In this document: positions 18,753 through 30,000 of the stretch, piece by piece
Numbering within the stretch: the first letter of the stretch is position 1
Layout of the letters: the number at the start of each line of letters is the position of its first letter
From: Colwellia echini
GTDB taxonomy: Bacteria > Pseudomonadota > Gammaproteobacteria > Enterobacterales > Alteromonadaceae
DNA: 64,000 nucleotides
Reading direction: 5' to 3'
Assembly (NCBI RefSeq): GCF_002843355.2
Contig: NZ_PJAI02000005.1
Location: 166,663-230,662 of the forward strand
Position numbers and translations under genes: made by a program
Notes under the pieces: generated by a model
Seen by the model: only the letters and a program-made list of their open reading frames with translations
What the model was told of the DNA's origin: nothing
The model's database searches: none

Positions 18753-21700
18753 TTAGTTATCGAGTTGAGTTAACATAAAAGCACTCACTCTAAGATCTCT
18801 AACAAAACTTAGACCTAAAACAGGATCGTTATATTCAACAGAGCTATCGACAGTACTACCCAATAACAAACGATCATTTAATAAGTCAAATAGCACTCTG
18901 TCAATTACCTCCTCGCCACCTTCATCAAACATCCAATAACCTGGGGTTGAGTAGGCATTAAAGGTAGGTGATAACACACCACTTTGAGTATCTACTTTAA
19001 GCACTAAGTTATCATTAGTGGTATTTAAAGCCGTTCCTACCGCATAAAGATTGTCGTCACTATCAAGTGCCATATCATTAATGATGGTAAAATTGCTACC
19101 TAAAGAAATATTTAACACACCTGCGCTTGCAAATAATGGATCGAGCACACCTGAGCTATCTGTTTTAACGAGATGGGAGTGACTTGATGTGAAATTATTG
19201 ACACTAAAAATATATGAACTATCTGCAAGTTGGCGTAAACCATTGGCAACTAGTACATTATTTGGCAAGCTTAAGTTAAATATTTTATAGCCCGTAGTGT
19301 TAAAACTGGTATCGAGGGCTCCGTTGGGCGTTAGTTTAACTAAAAATGGTTGCGAGAAGCCTGCATTATCAATATTACCTAAACCAATTAACGTGCCATC
19401 AGTTTGTGGTATAACTTGATCAAAACTTAGCGTAATCTCAGAGGCGATATTAATAGTAGCAAATCCATTAACGAAACTTCCACCTGTATACAAGCTGCCG
19501 TCTGTAACATTGACTTTGATAACAAATGCAGAGCTAGCATCCATATTAGTGCCTGAGATGACTATCTGATTGTTTACTGTATCTAAGGTTACTTCGTTGA
19601 AACTTCCATTCGTAAAGGGCAATTGAACCGCAGCGAAGCCAATACCAGGAACAAAAGCTGCATCACTAGTAAAATCACCACCAGATACTTTATAAACATA
19701 AAGTTCAGATGCCTCGACCCCATGAATGGTGTAAATAATACTACCGTCACTTAACTCTAATGATGGTCCATAGGTAGATAACTCCATTTGTCCTCCACCT
19801 ATGTTTTTAGTTTTTGATTTATCAAGCTCGCCAGCACTATCTAATACACTAACCTGAATAGCTACACCTGAAAAATCATCTTTTGGTGCTTCACTACTGA
19901 TCCAAATATCACCTGCGTTAGCTGCTGATTGTAATAAATTCACGCCAGTTAACGTTTCATTACTTGAGGTAAAGTTTAACAGCTGAGTTGAATTTGCAAC
20001 TGGAGAGCCATCATTTAAAAATTGTTGAAAAGCAACGTTGTTATAACTTAACGATGCATCATTACTCGCTACATATAAATTATTAGTCGTAGTATCAATA
20101 ATTAAATCACTCGCTTGTTCAAAAGTAGCGTTAGATAAGATAGTTTGCGTATTAAACCCTGGGGTTATTATCCCTGTACTGTCAACTTGTCCAGTAAGGT
20201 AAGTAGCATCACCAAGGTTAAGATCAACAGAGTTGGCGACAAAAGATATATTATTTGCACTATCCACAACAAGCGATTCAATAGAAGAAGGGGCTGTAGA
20301 ATCACCATCAAGGTCTGCAACAAAAGCTCCTGAACTAGCAAACCCAGTATCAAGTGTTATCGCAGTATTAGTCACATTAATTTTAAGCATTGCGGCTTCA
20401 GGAGAAAAACTAACACCATTTATATATTTTGATTCACCTGCAACAATATAGCTATCAGCAGTCAAGCTTAAGTAGCTTTTCATAAATTCAGCAGTAGTAC
20501 CTGAGCCGTCAATAATTGTCTTAGTGTCAAATGAAGTGGCCACTATGCTTGGCTGAGTTAAATCAGATTGATTTAATACGGCAATACCGAAGTTGCCTTC
20601 AACTAACACAGGATCATCATCAGTACCAAAGACAACAAGTTCACCAGTAGATATCTCACTAATGCCAACTACATCAAAGTTATGATCAGTAAATAATTCA
20701 AATTCTGCGAAGCCGCTATCTGAATTTAAAGAAGCTATAGTACCTGTAACATCAATTCGAAAAACTTTAAGTACATTGTATGGGATACTTGAACTTTCAC
20801 CAGAAGTGGCAATATATAAGTAACCATTAGAATGATTATAAATATCAACACCCGAGGTGTTATCTGGATTAGTAAACTCAACTTTTCCATCGATATTAAA
20901 GCTAGTATCTAAATTACCACTTGCATCAATTTTTATAACCATGGCAGTCGCTACTCCGCCATAGTCAGTGCCAACAATATAAATGTTATCAGAGGCGTCA
21001 ACTATCGCTTTGCTAGCAACTTGTGAATCAGCAAAGGCAAAGGTTCGTCTACCATTATCACCATAACTACTATCAACAGAGCCATCAGTGTTTAACCTAA
21101 TGGCTGATATATTTTCATCTAAGCTTTGCCCACCAGATACAGTGGTATTAACTATCATCACTAATTTACCATCAGCTTGACGCACAGTATTTACAATAGA
21201 GTCATCACCGGCATAGGAATAAGTATTAAAAGACTTTACCCCATTGGTATTAAATGTTGCATCAGGTATTAATTGTTGGTTTTCTAGAATATCCGTAATA
21301 TTTACAGTGATATCTATAGTTTCAAAAATTAACGGTGCGGCTGCATCTTCTGCTTTAACCGTTAAAATATACTGTGTAGTTAATTCGAAATTTAATTCTG
21401 TAGTGTCAACAACGGTCACAGCGCCTGTATTGTCTATGCCAAAAACACCATCACCATTACCTGCTGATATGCTCCAAACTTGTGCATCACCTTCGGGGTC
21501 CACTGCAGAAATAGTTGAAATTGGCGTATCTACAGCTGAGTTTTCAGGGATTGATTGAATTAAAGGAGTTGCTGTTAATACTGGTTTTTCGTTTACAACC
21601 GGGTCAGGAGTAGGAGCAGGAGTATTCACTAATGTAATAGTAATATTAACCGTTGCCGTTGCCGAATCAAACGTGCCGTTATTTACTTTATACGTAAATT

Positions 21701-22796
21701 GGTCTGTTGTAACTGCTGAGCCATCATGCTGATAAGACAAAGTACCATCGCCATTATCAGTTACAATACCGTTTGTTGGTTGCGTAAAGCTTATTATCGC
21801 TAACTGACCGCTAGATGTTGTATCATTTTCAACAACATTTATGATGCTTGTTTCCCCTTGATTTAAACTGACAATATCGTCACTTACAATGGGGGCTCCT
21901 CTTGATAAATCGATCACACTTTGGTGACCAGCAAAAGCACTTTCACCACTATCATCAACACCACTAACGGTATAAAAATACTCTTTATTGGCATCAAGCC
22001 CTGTAAATACCACTTTATTATCGATTAATAGTAATCTTGCTTGACCGTCTGCAAGTGTTGAGAAGTTTTGGCTGTTGACACCATTTTCACTGGCAATAAA
22101 TACGTTATAAAATAAATGGCTAGCAAGTCTATCCCAAGTGATCTCTAAATCACCTGTCGCTTTACCTGTTACTTGATTAACAACAATATTGCTAAATTGT
22201 GCGTTTATCTGGCTAAGTGCAATAGGTTGCCAGTTAAGGTTTAACGTTGCAGCGATACTGCGATCACCTAACTTGTTATCAACCCAAACATTAATAATAT
22301 TAGCACCTGTTTTCCATTGATAATCAAGTGGATTAATACCATTTACAAACAAACGATACTCAGAGTTATTCGCTTGAGAAGTAATATCACAGCTTTGTGC
22401 AGCGCCGCCACAAACTTGTAATGAAAGGATATTGCTGTTGCCATTTGAGAAGTCTAGAGTCACTTGGCTAATACCGGCTAAATCAACAATATCAAGCGCT
22501 AAAGTAAGGTTACCACTAACGGTTGAATTTTGATCTGGTAAATCAATAGTGCCCGTTGCACTTTTTGTTGTACCCACATTAGCTTTGGTGGTGTAATTAA
22601 AACTAACTTGTTGTAAAGATTTTGCACTAACCGTTAGCGTTTCTTGCTCTGTTATCGAAACATTATCTGAGACTATTTTTTCATTTATCAAAGCTTCTGG
22701 CAAGCTAACTTGCTTGTCACCACCACACGCGGTAACACCGATAAAAGTCAGTAAAAAAAGACTATGAGTAGCAATCGCTTTTATGTTGAACTTCAT
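18753..22796 (-). CDS. Very large surface lipoprotein: FN3/cadherin-like domains plus delta-60-type repeats
   Basis: The 1347-aa protein has a lipobox at Val-Thr-Ala-Cys (about Cys24). After that come a beta-sandwich region (about 60-200), an FN3-like domain (about 200-300), a cadherin-like tandem repeat (about 305-390) and a cadherin-like domain (about 405-505). The remainder (about 510-1330) is repeats of the type LNTDGSVDSSYGDNGRRTF, the delta-60 pattern that builds propeller-like folds. ATG at 22796 has AGG 7 nt upstream; a second ATG 15 nt earlier is possible. It is probably a surface-exposed adhesion or sensing protein. The TPR/beta-barrel gene two genes upstream may place it on the cell surface. 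Confidence 0.82.
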   Translation of the reverse strand: MKFNIKAIATHSLFLLTFIGVTACGGDKQVSLPEALINEKIVSDNVSITEQETLTVSAKSLQQVSFNYTTKANVGTTKSATGTIDLPDQNSTVSGNLTLALDIVDLAGISQVTLDFSNGNSNILSLQVCGGAAQSCDITSQANNSEYRLFVNGINPLDYQWKTGANIINVWVDNKLGDRSIAATLNLNWQPIALSQINAQFSNIVVNQVTGKATGDLEITWDRLASHLFYNVFIASENGVNSQNFSTLADGQARLLLIDNKVVFTGLDANKEYFYTVSGVDDSGESAFAGHQSVIDLSRGAPIVSDDIVSLNQGETSIINVVENDTTSSGQLAIISFTQPTNGIVTDNGDGTLSYQHDGSAVTTDQFTYKVNNGTFDSATATVNITITLVNTPAPTPDPVVNEKPVLTATPLIQSIPENSAVDTPISTISAVDPEGDAQVWSISAGNGDGVFGIDNTGAVTVVDTTELNFELTTQYILTVKAEDAAAPLIFETIDITVNITDILENQQLIPDATFNTNGVKSFNTYSYAGDDSIVNTVRQADGKLVMIVNTTVSGGQSLDENISAIRLNTDGSVDSSYGDNGRRTFAFADSQVASKAIVDASDNIYIVGTDYGGVATAMVIKIDASGNLDTSFNIDGKVEFTNPDNTSGVDIYNHSNGYLYIATSGESSSIPYNVLKVFRIDVTGTIASLNSDSGFAEFELFTDHNFDVVGISEISTGELVVFGTDDDPVLVEGNFGIAVLNQSDLTQPSIVATSFDTKTIIDGSGTTAEFMKSYLSLTADSYIVAGESKYINGVSFSPEAAMLKINVTNTAITLDTGFASSGAFVADLDGDSTAPSSIESLVVDSANNISFVANSVDLNLGDATYLTGQVDSTGIITPGFNTQTILSNATFEQASDLIIDTTTNNLYVASNDASLSYNNVAFQQFLNDGSPVANSTQLLNFTSSNETLTGVNLLQSAANAGDIWISSEAPKDDFSGVAIQVSVLDSAGELDKSKTKNIGGGQMELSTYGPSLELSDGSIIYTIHGVEASELYVYKVSGGDFTSDAAFVPGIGFAAVQLPFTNGSFNEVTLDTVNNQIVISGTNMDASSAFVIKVNVTDGSLYTGGSFVNGFATINIASEITLSFDQVIPQTDGTLIGLGNIDNAGFSQPFLVKLTPNGALDTSFNTTGYKIFNLSLPNNVLVANGLRQLADSSYIFSVNNFTSSHSHLVKTDSSGVLDPLFASAGVLNISLGSNFTIINDMALDSDDNLYAVGTALNTTNDNLVLKVDTQSGVLSPTFNAYSTPGYWMFDEGGEEVIDRVLFDLLNDRLLLGSTVDSSVEYNDPVLGLSFVRDLRVSAFMLTQLDN

Positions 22797-22810
22797 ATTA
22801 CTACCTATCA

Positions 22811-24040
22811 TTATGGTTTCACCAAGTATGAGCCATTAACACTTACGTCGTCATTTTGCTCATGTAATTCAAATTGACCGACAACACCATCTAAACCGAG
22901 TGATTCGACAAAGCCTGCTGAGATATCTCCGTCTGCTAGTTTGTCGCCATGACTAGCAAAAGTAACATCGACTTCCAACGATACTTTGTCATTTCTAATG
23001 TTCATATTACCGTTGAATAAAGCGTTCCATTGCTCCGAGCTTCTAGCATCGTTGAATGACATGTGGCCATCGCCTATCTGTCCGGTATCAAAATTAATGG
23101 TCATTTCTGCGGCAAAATTAGACAGCTCATACGTCGAGATAGCAGCCGCATTTGAGTATTTTATTGAACCTTCTTTGGCGGTAACTAAATCGTAAACATT
23201 GGTAAGCTTACGAGAATTAAATTCATCTGAACTTAAAAACGCCATATTGTTCTCATTCAAATTGTTCAATATTAACGCCGTATTTAACTCTGAACGTGTT
23301 AATGGTTGAGAAATAACAGTTGGCGATGCCCCTACATTTAAGTTATCAGGCCCTGATGTTTCCACTATATCCATCTCTTTAGTACTCATCCCCTGCTTAA
23401 AAATTAATGGCGGTTCAATATAGGTAGTAATATGACCATTCATATCAATACTGGCATAGGAATAATTTTCATCTGTGCCCAATGACAAAGTATCTCCTGA
23501 TTGTGAGCCTACATCGATAAGTAAGTCGATTGCGCCATCCCATACAGCAATCCACATCATGTCATTTAATACTTCGACTTGATAATGCGTTCCACGAATA
23601 CCAATACTGCCTACTGGAGTTTTCAGTTGATACTGACCTTCGTCGGCTTTAATTGCTCCGGTGATAGAACGTAATCCACCCGTAACAAGGTTAAGTACTG
23701 CTGAGTTTTTTTCAGTACCATTATTGAATTGATATTCTAAAATAATCAACTCGGTGTTTTCCTTTAAGGCGATCATACTGCCATCAACCATGCGTAATTG
23801 TGTTTTACTCGACTCACCTGTCATTACCACGTCGCTGTTAAACACTTCAGATCTGCGTTTTAATTTACGCTTTTCATCATTCGCATTCGAAAGTGCTTCA
23901 ACATCTCCGGAGGCGATCATAGTTTTACCTGCTACTGCTTCTGCATCGACCGCACTCGAGGTTTCAGCTAATGACGGTAAGGTACAAAAGACAAGAGGTA
24001 AGATACTTAAAGTGACTTTAAATTTATGGGATATGTTCAT
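22811..24040 (-). CDS. Periplasmic FecR-domain protein
   Basis: The 409-aa protein has a signal peptide ending near Ser-Leu-Ala and a FecR domain (about 50-190) with typical segments RSEVFNSDVVMTGESS, LLVTGGL-like turns and TPVGSIGIRGTHYQV. The C-terminal half is beta-rich and unassigned. Its ATG overlaps the stop of the upstream gene (TAATG), so translation is probably coupled. Stand-alone FecR proteins without a sigma factor are often found beside CHASE2 cyclases and beta-barrel/TPR genes; the role is thought to be envelope sensing or scaffold assembly, but no activity is known. Confidence 0.85.
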   Translation of the reverse strand: MNISHKFKVTLSILPLVFCTLPSLAETSSAVDAEAVAGKTMIASGDVEALSNANDEKRKLKRRSEVFNSDVVMTGESSKTQLRMVDGSMIALKENTELIILEYQFNNGTEKNSAVLNLVTGGLRSITGAIKADEGQYQLKTPVGSIGIRGTHYQVEVLNDMMWIAVWDGAIDLLIDVGSQSGDTLSLGTDENYSYASIDMNGHITTYIEPPLIFKQGMSTKEMDIVETSGPDNLNVGASPTVISQPLTRSELNTALILNNLNENNMAFLSSDEFNSRKLTNVYDLVTAKEGSIKYSNAAAISTYELSNFAAEMTINFDTGQIGDGHMSFNDARSSEQWNALFNGNMNIRNDKVSLEVDVTFASHGDKLADGDISAGFVESLGLDGVVGQFELHEQNDDVSVNGSYLVKP

Positions 24041-25368
24041 TAGAATGTGTAGTTCCATGTGAGGTTCAGTTCAAGTCGATCGTATTCAAATATTTTCATC
24101 GCTAACAATTCACTTTCAAGTGATTTATCTTGAAAGTTTAGCTGCAGTAATATCGCTTGATCTTGAAAGCCGCTATAAAGTAAATCAGTTGAAAGTATCA
24201 CTGAAGATGAATCACCGAGTTCATTAAATAAAGGGTTTGGCTCTTCATACGTTTGTTTTTCAAACATGACCATTGTGCTACCGCTTAGGTTTGCTGTAAT
24301 GGGGTAACCAACTGTATATGAGCCAGCAATAGCGGTTTTATTATTGTGAGTTAAGCCATTGGTATTGTCATCATGATAGCCTTTGAGCATAAAGGTATAT
24401 TGATAATCAGTGAAAAATCGATAAAAAGCATTCCATATATAACGATTAAAGTTCAGCTGGTCATAAGTAGCATGATCAACTTGGCTAACCACAGCGTTTA
24501 ACCCGTACTGACTGTTATTATCAATTGGTTGCTGCCAACCAACCGACAGTGCATTTTCAGTACGATATAAGTCATTGGCAAACCACAATGGTGTTGTACT
24601 TAAACCAACATACCACGAAGCTTCATTTAATAACTCATGTTGATATGAAACCGAGAGGTTAACCAGTTCTCGGTTATATTCGCTGTGATCAAAAAATCGC
24701 TTTGACCTAGCTGAAACATCAAACATAACCGTTTGATTTTGGCTTAAGGTGTACTGATAATTACCACTGTATTGCAACAGAACGCTGCCATCAGCAATCT
24801 CTTTAGAAGCGTCAAATAACGGTATTACTGTCCCATCAGGTAACGTAATATCATCCAAACTGCTACCACTGTTTATATTACTATCTGAAGCTAGACCGAA
24901 TGTAATGGTATTTGTCCACAATCGAGTTCGCTCAAGTAGCTGTTGATTGATCGATTTTATGTGATATTCAACTTTCTCAGTTTGCTCAGCAGTTATTGAA
25001 GACGTTTTTGACAGCGTTTCAAATTCTGAAACGGCCGCATGTAAGTTATCAATTCTCTGGTAACTTAACGCTAAATAATAGCGCGCATCAAATGAAGTAG
25101 GATCACTTATCAGTACTCGCTCGAATGAAAACACGGCTGTTTGATAACGCTTTGCACCAAATGCAGCAACACCAGACAAAAAGTCATAGGTAATATCGCC
25201 AGCTAATTCAAACTCTACTGATTTAGAAAAATCATAGGCTTGGCTATACTCTTTAGCTAAAATATACGCTTTTAGTTTAGCTAAGTCGGCTTCATCGTTG
25301 GCAAATGCCGTTGAGTTACATGACAAAGCAACTCCCACAACTGTTAATTTTATGACATGTTTAATCAT
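24040..25368 (-). CDS. TPR protein with C-terminal beta-barrel, Slam/DUF560-like
   Basis: The 442-aa protein has a signal peptide (to about Ala-Phe-Ala), helical TPR repeats (about 25-150) and a beta-barrel-like region (about 155-442) opening with TITFGLASDSNINSG and ending in a terminal Phe, as outer-membrane barrels do. TPR plus this barrel matches the surface-lipoprotein-assembly-modifier layout (Slam, DUF560). Slam proteins move lipoproteins to the outer face, and a 1347-aa lipoprotein lies two genes downstream as an obvious client. The assignment rests on architecture only. The ribosome site is weak. Confidence 0.68.
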   Translation of the reverse strand: MIKHVIKLTVVGVALSCNSTAFANDEADLAKLKAYILAKEYSQAYDFSKSVEFELAGDITYDFLSGVAAFGAKRYQTAVFSFERVLISDPTSFDARYYLALSYQRIDNLHAAVSEFETLSKTSSITAEQTEKVEYHIKSINQQLLERTRLWTNTITFGLASDSNINSGSSLDDITLPDGTVIPLFDASKEIADGSVLLQYSGNYQYTLSQNQTVMFDVSARSKRFFDHSEYNRELVNLSVSYQHELLNEASWYVGLSTTPLWFANDLYRTENALSVGWQQPIDNNSQYGLNAVVSQVDHATYDQLNFNRYIWNAFYRFFTDYQYTFMLKGYHDDNTNGLTHNNKTAIAGSYTVGYPITANLSGSTMVMFEKQTYEEPNPLFNELGDSSSVILSTDLLYSGFQDQAILLQLNFQDKSLESELLAMKIFEYDRLELNLTWNYTF

Positions 25369-25400
25369 TTATTTGAATCATCCAAAACCATTTTTTAATA

Positions 25401-25433
25401 GCGAAGTAGCTACATTAGTTACTTTTACTTCGC
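25401..25433 (-). terminator. Possible weak terminator between cytochrome and surface-protein genes
   Basis: GCGAAGTA and TACTTCGC form an 8-bp stem with a 17-nt loop. On the minus strand it is followed by TATTAAAAAATGG, not a clean T run. It may attenuate rather than stop transcription from the cytochrome genes. Confidence 0.4.
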
Positions 25434-25500
25434 TTCGAAATTTACTTACTCATCATTTCTTAATCACATTTCTTGGTCATCATTTCTTGGTCATAATTGG

Positions 25501-26997
25501 TTACTGATGATTTATTTTCATTTTATTCATAATTTCTAATAACTTAGTAGCAAAGAGTGTGGAATTATATTGCTCATCATTGTTAACTATTGTAAACAAA
25601 TCGACTATATCTTGCTGATATATTGCCTTGTCTCCTATATATACAATAAGCAAGTCAATTGCCATAACAGCTTGCTCTGCTGCAATGTAATCAGAAAACT
25701 CATCATTACTACCGGTTTTCAATATTTCGGTTAATATCAATGCCGCTGATAACTTCCGCTCTGAAAGGCTTTGCTTGCTAATGACTTTTTCTATCGCTTG
25801 AATATCAGCAAATAGCTTATTAACAACTATAGGCAAGAGTACATTATTATGTAAATTATTACGCAATGTATTTAGGTTTTCTTGCACTGATGTAAAAAAA
25901 CCAGTACTAGCGGCAATGGCCAATAGCATTTTAAAATTACCATCATTTAATCTGACCGTGCCTGGTTTACTGCCTTTGCCTTTCGTTTCTGTCCATTTCA
26001 AATCTGACATGGGATGATGGCAAGCATAACAATCGAATAGTGATAGCTCTGGAAATAAACCTTTGTTATGCACTATTTTATTCTCAAGAATATTAAGTGT
26101 TTCTTTATTTGCTTCAAGCTGACCATAAATCCAGGTTATATAACTATCTCCCGACCATTTTTTACTTTTATAATCCTCATCTACAACATAATGTAATGGC
26201 TGTAAAATACCAAAAGTATCTAATTCAAAAGCTAGTCGAGGGTGTCCTGCACCCATAATATCGTGAGTTGCTTGTTTATCCTCGTTACCCAAATGACATG
26301 ACAAACAAAGTTTCGCCCGTTGTTGCGGCTCATCTGTAGGATATAAACCATGTGCTATATTTTCTGCATGACTTTGTGTTGAGTCAGTGTGGCTACTTAA
26401 ATAATTTTCAGCGCCACCATGACAAGATTCACACCCTACCCCATCACTTATTTGAAAACTCTTACTTTGATATTCTGTAGGCACATTATCACTATGGCAA
26501 TCTAAACAAACACCTGCAGTTGTTGCCTTGCCTAATCCTAGTTTATCGGCAATATCTTGCGATTCTTGAGTTAATAAAGTTTTATAGGCTTGGGAATGCG
26601 GATCTTCGCGGCTCCAAATAATATATTCATTCTGCAGAATATTACTGCCCTCTGTTGCCGATACAGAGCCATGACACATGCTAGCCGCACAACTGGCAAC
26701 ACCCATATGCATTTTCTCATCTTTTTGCGGTAAATGACTTGGCATTTTTTCAGTGTGTATCACTTCATCTAGCGCTATTTCATTTGAAGCTACTTCATTC
26801 GATGCTGGTAAGTTTGAACTTATGTCAGTTGCAGTTAACTCACTAGCGTTGACTGTTAAAATAGTGCAAATAGCAAATACGCCAATAGCGAGTTTACTGA
26901 TTGAAAATATGCGGCTGGCCTTAACTTTATTGAGAGTTACTTTCTTGCTAATAAAATTATTAATAGTTACATTCTTGATAATAAATAATCGTTTCAA
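25501..26997 (-). CDS. Periplasmic multiheme cytochrome c (4 CXXCH plus 1 CX4CH)
   Basis: The TTG at 26997 has a perfect AAGGAG 7 nt upstream and begins right after the preceding stop. The longer ATG frame to 27060 would overlap the upstream gene by 59 nt and has no such site. The 498-aa product has one N-terminal signal/membrane segment (about 30-50). Heme sites are an unusual CX4CH (CAASMCH), then CLDCH, CESCH, CLSCH and CYACH. The arrangement resembles cytochrome c-554/NapC-like periplasmic electron carriers. It is the last gene of the porin-cytochrome group and probably carries electrons in the periplasm; the partner is inferred. Confidence 0.82.
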   Translation of the reverse strand: MKRLFIIKNVTINNFISKKVTLNKVKASRIFSISKLAIGVFAICTILTVNASELTATDISSNLPASNEVASNEIALDEVIHTEKMPSHLPQKDEKMHMGVASCAASMCHGSVSATEGSNILQNEYIIWSREDPHSQAYKTLLTQESQDIADKLGLGKATTAGVCLDCHSDNVPTEYQSKSFQISDGVGCESCHGGAENYLSSHTDSTQSHAENIAHGLYPTDEPQQRAKLCLSCHLGNEDKQATHDIMGAGHPRLAFELDTFGILQPLHYVVDEDYKSKKWSGDSYITWIYGQLEANKETLNILENKIVHNKGLFPELSLFDCYACHHPMSDLKWTETKGKGSKPGTVRLNDGNFKMLLAIAASTGFFTSVQENLNTLRNNLHNNVLLPIVVNKLFADIQAIEKVISKQSLSERKLSAALILTEILKTGSNDEFSDYIAAEQAVMAIDLLIVYIGDKAIYQQDIVDLFTIVNNDEQYNSTLFATKLLEIMNKMKINHQ

Positions 26998-27001
26998 TTT
27001 A

Positions 27002-30000
27002 TTACTCCTTTGCATCTGTTGAAGGCTCAGCAACTGCTTTAATCGCTTTAATTTCGGCAAGCTGTTTTGCTAATTTATTAGCGAGTATTTCAGGCACAAC
27101 CAATTTCGGGGTTTCAACGCCAAAATGAATTTCCTTGCCAACTTCTTCAATCGTATCTTCAACAAACCACGGCTTATTGTTTTTATCAAGATACAAACCT
27201 TTCATGTCAGCTTCAGTTAAAGGGCCAGAGCCTAAACGACTAAATACAGAGACTTGACCACCCGTTTCATCAACGGCTCGATCACGCTCTAAACCACGCG
27301 ATAACGATAAAGCGCTTGAACTTGTTGGATACCACGCAATTAATACAGGTTTAGGATCAGGACTAAAGCCATAAAAACGCGGTTGCGACTCTGGCGAAGT
27401 CAATTGCACTACCTTAAGCCCTGCTGCACCGTCGGCAATATAAGCAAATAGTGAGGCGTTAGTAGAAGCAATAACTACATCTTGTGCATCTGTTAACTTA
27501 CCGTTGGCATTAAATACCTGATATGTTTTCATCGATTCAGGTTTAGTAATATCAACAATCGCCAAGCCATCTTTTCCTGCGGCAACGTAGGCAAAAGTTC
27601 GTGAAACAAATACGCGATTAGCTTGCTCAAGCTTAATAGTATTATCAGTCACCACAAAAGCGTTTTCTGGCTCAGTGATATCAATTGTTTTTAAGCCATC
27701 AGCATCGGTCACAAATAAATATCTAAATTGCTGTGCTACTGAGTGCCCTTTATTTAAAGCAACTGTCGTTAAGTATTTAGGTTTTAATGGGTTATCTAAA
27801 TCAAGCACCACTAAACCTGCATCGGCAATAATATAAACGTATCTGCCGCCAACCGTAATATGCTTAGCGCCTTTAAGAACATCATTTTCATTCCATGTGA
27901 GTGCGCGAGTTAAAAAGTTATTACGCGGCTCACCATCAGCTAAGGTATCAATATTAGTTAAAATTAAGCCTTCTTCTGCATCTGTAATTAAGGCATAAGT
28001 GTAAATAGGATGGGTTGGTTTTTCTTGGTTAGCAACGCGCATTAATTCACCTTGGTTACGCTCGGGCGCTACAGGCTGCGTAGTAACTAATGACACACAA
28101 GTGGCATTGGTGCTTTCAACGGTAGTATCTTGCCCTAACGATGACGCAGGTGAGGTAATAATACGCTGACTTACCCCTTTATTGGCAATTGAGGCGACAT
28201 CATAAACTACCATGCCTTTTTCGCCTGCTGCAGCATATAAGTATTCACCTCGAAGCTGCATACAATTAACTTGCCCAGAGCTATGGCTGTAACCAATATC
28301 TATCTCCATTTCATTTTCAATATGCTGTTGATAAAAATCAGGGTAAACATATTTTTGTAAATAACTGCCGATAACCGCTTGCGGCTCTTCCCATTCGGTT
28401 ACTTGTACCGCTTCAACACTTTCACTACCACCAACATAAGCGTGGTAACCAATAAAGTCGATAAAGTCAGTACCAAGCCCTAACGTTTGGGTGAAAATAG
28501 CGTTATTGTCGCTGTCTTTCGATAAGTGACAATCACTACATACGCGAGTTTCTTCTTTACGCACCGTATGCGCAAAGTGTGGATTCATCGCCTGTGAGCT
28601 ATAACCACTGGCAGATATTGGCGGTTGTTGTACGTATATTTTTTCACGGCTTGAATTAGTTGAAGATAAAACAAGCCCTGAGGTTGATCTAATTGGCGCT
28701 ATTTTTCCGCCATTAATATCACCTCTTCGGCCTAACATGAATATTTGATCGCGTACTACTTGCGGGTTATAACTTGCATAGTTACGTGACTCGCCCCCTT
28801 CGTAATGCTTACTTTCTGTTTTCCAGTTTGCTTCTATTGGTAAATGACAACCGCCACAACTTGTCGTCCAAGACTGATGACAGGTATAACATTCCATTTC
28901 ATCATTACTGTGCGCTAAGTTATCGGCTTCAACATCAGTTCCCCAATGTTGATTAGTAGTATCTTTCGCCATCATTTTTGAGCGTGCGGCTTTAGCATTA
29001 AATTCTTTATTCTTAGGGTCTACAACATCTTTTAATAAACTCAATTTCCATTCTAAATCAGGCCATAATAAACTGCGCTGATATAAACCATCACTCTTCC
29101 ATTCAAAACGTTTTTTACCATCAGGATTACGAATTAATGATAAATCAGTACCGCCCGGTGGCGCTGCAGGTCCTGAGGTTTTTAATGATGGATAATCTTT
29201 AACTGTGCCGTGACAATCAACACAGTCTATTTCTACTGCGCCCGCAACTTCGCCATATACATGCCCATTACCGTGGTTGTCTTGCGAGAAATGACAATCG
29301 ACACAATGCATGCCTACATCTAAATGCACCGAGGACATATGTACACTTTTATCGAATTTTTGCGGATCTTTGGGATCAATAACTTCGTTTTCTTTATCGA
29401 GTAAATTACCTTTTCTATCTTTTTTAAATACCGCTCTAAAGTTCCAACCATGACCATGATAATCAGCAAACTGGGTATCATTCATTTCATCATTTTTGGT
29501 CCACACATCGCGTAAGAAGTCTTGCTCAGACCATAAACCACGAACCGCGGCACCTTCTGGGTTGGTTTGCATCGACTTAAATTTTTCTTCGTCGGTAGGA
29601 TATTTTTGCTTTTTAGGGAACATCGCCGGTGCATCGGCTTCATAATCCCACATGGTGTAACCTAAAAAGGTATTCATAAACATATTTGGCTGATGCATAT
29701 GACACGACATACATTGCGAAGTAGGAATGGCACGAGAAAATACGTGTTTTATCGGATGACCGTCTTCTTGTTTAGCAATAGTCGGGTCAACCGTTTGGGT
29801 TTGCCCAGTATGACCAAATTCTGCATATGGCCCCGAGTGGCGAGGCTCTCGATCGTTAGCATAAACAACATGACACGACCCACAACCAGAGGTTCTAAAA
29901 TCACCTGGGTTGTCATTAGTGCCTAAAAACCACATTAATGGATCGTTTAAACGTGTTTTATGAGTATTAAGTAAAGGTACAGAAATACGACCGCCGGTGC

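Noticed and set aside
27002..27060. ATG start at 27060 for the 4-5 heme cytochrome
   Set aside because: It would overlap the upstream gene by 59 nt, while TTG at 26997 has AAGGAG at ideal distance just after the upstream stop.
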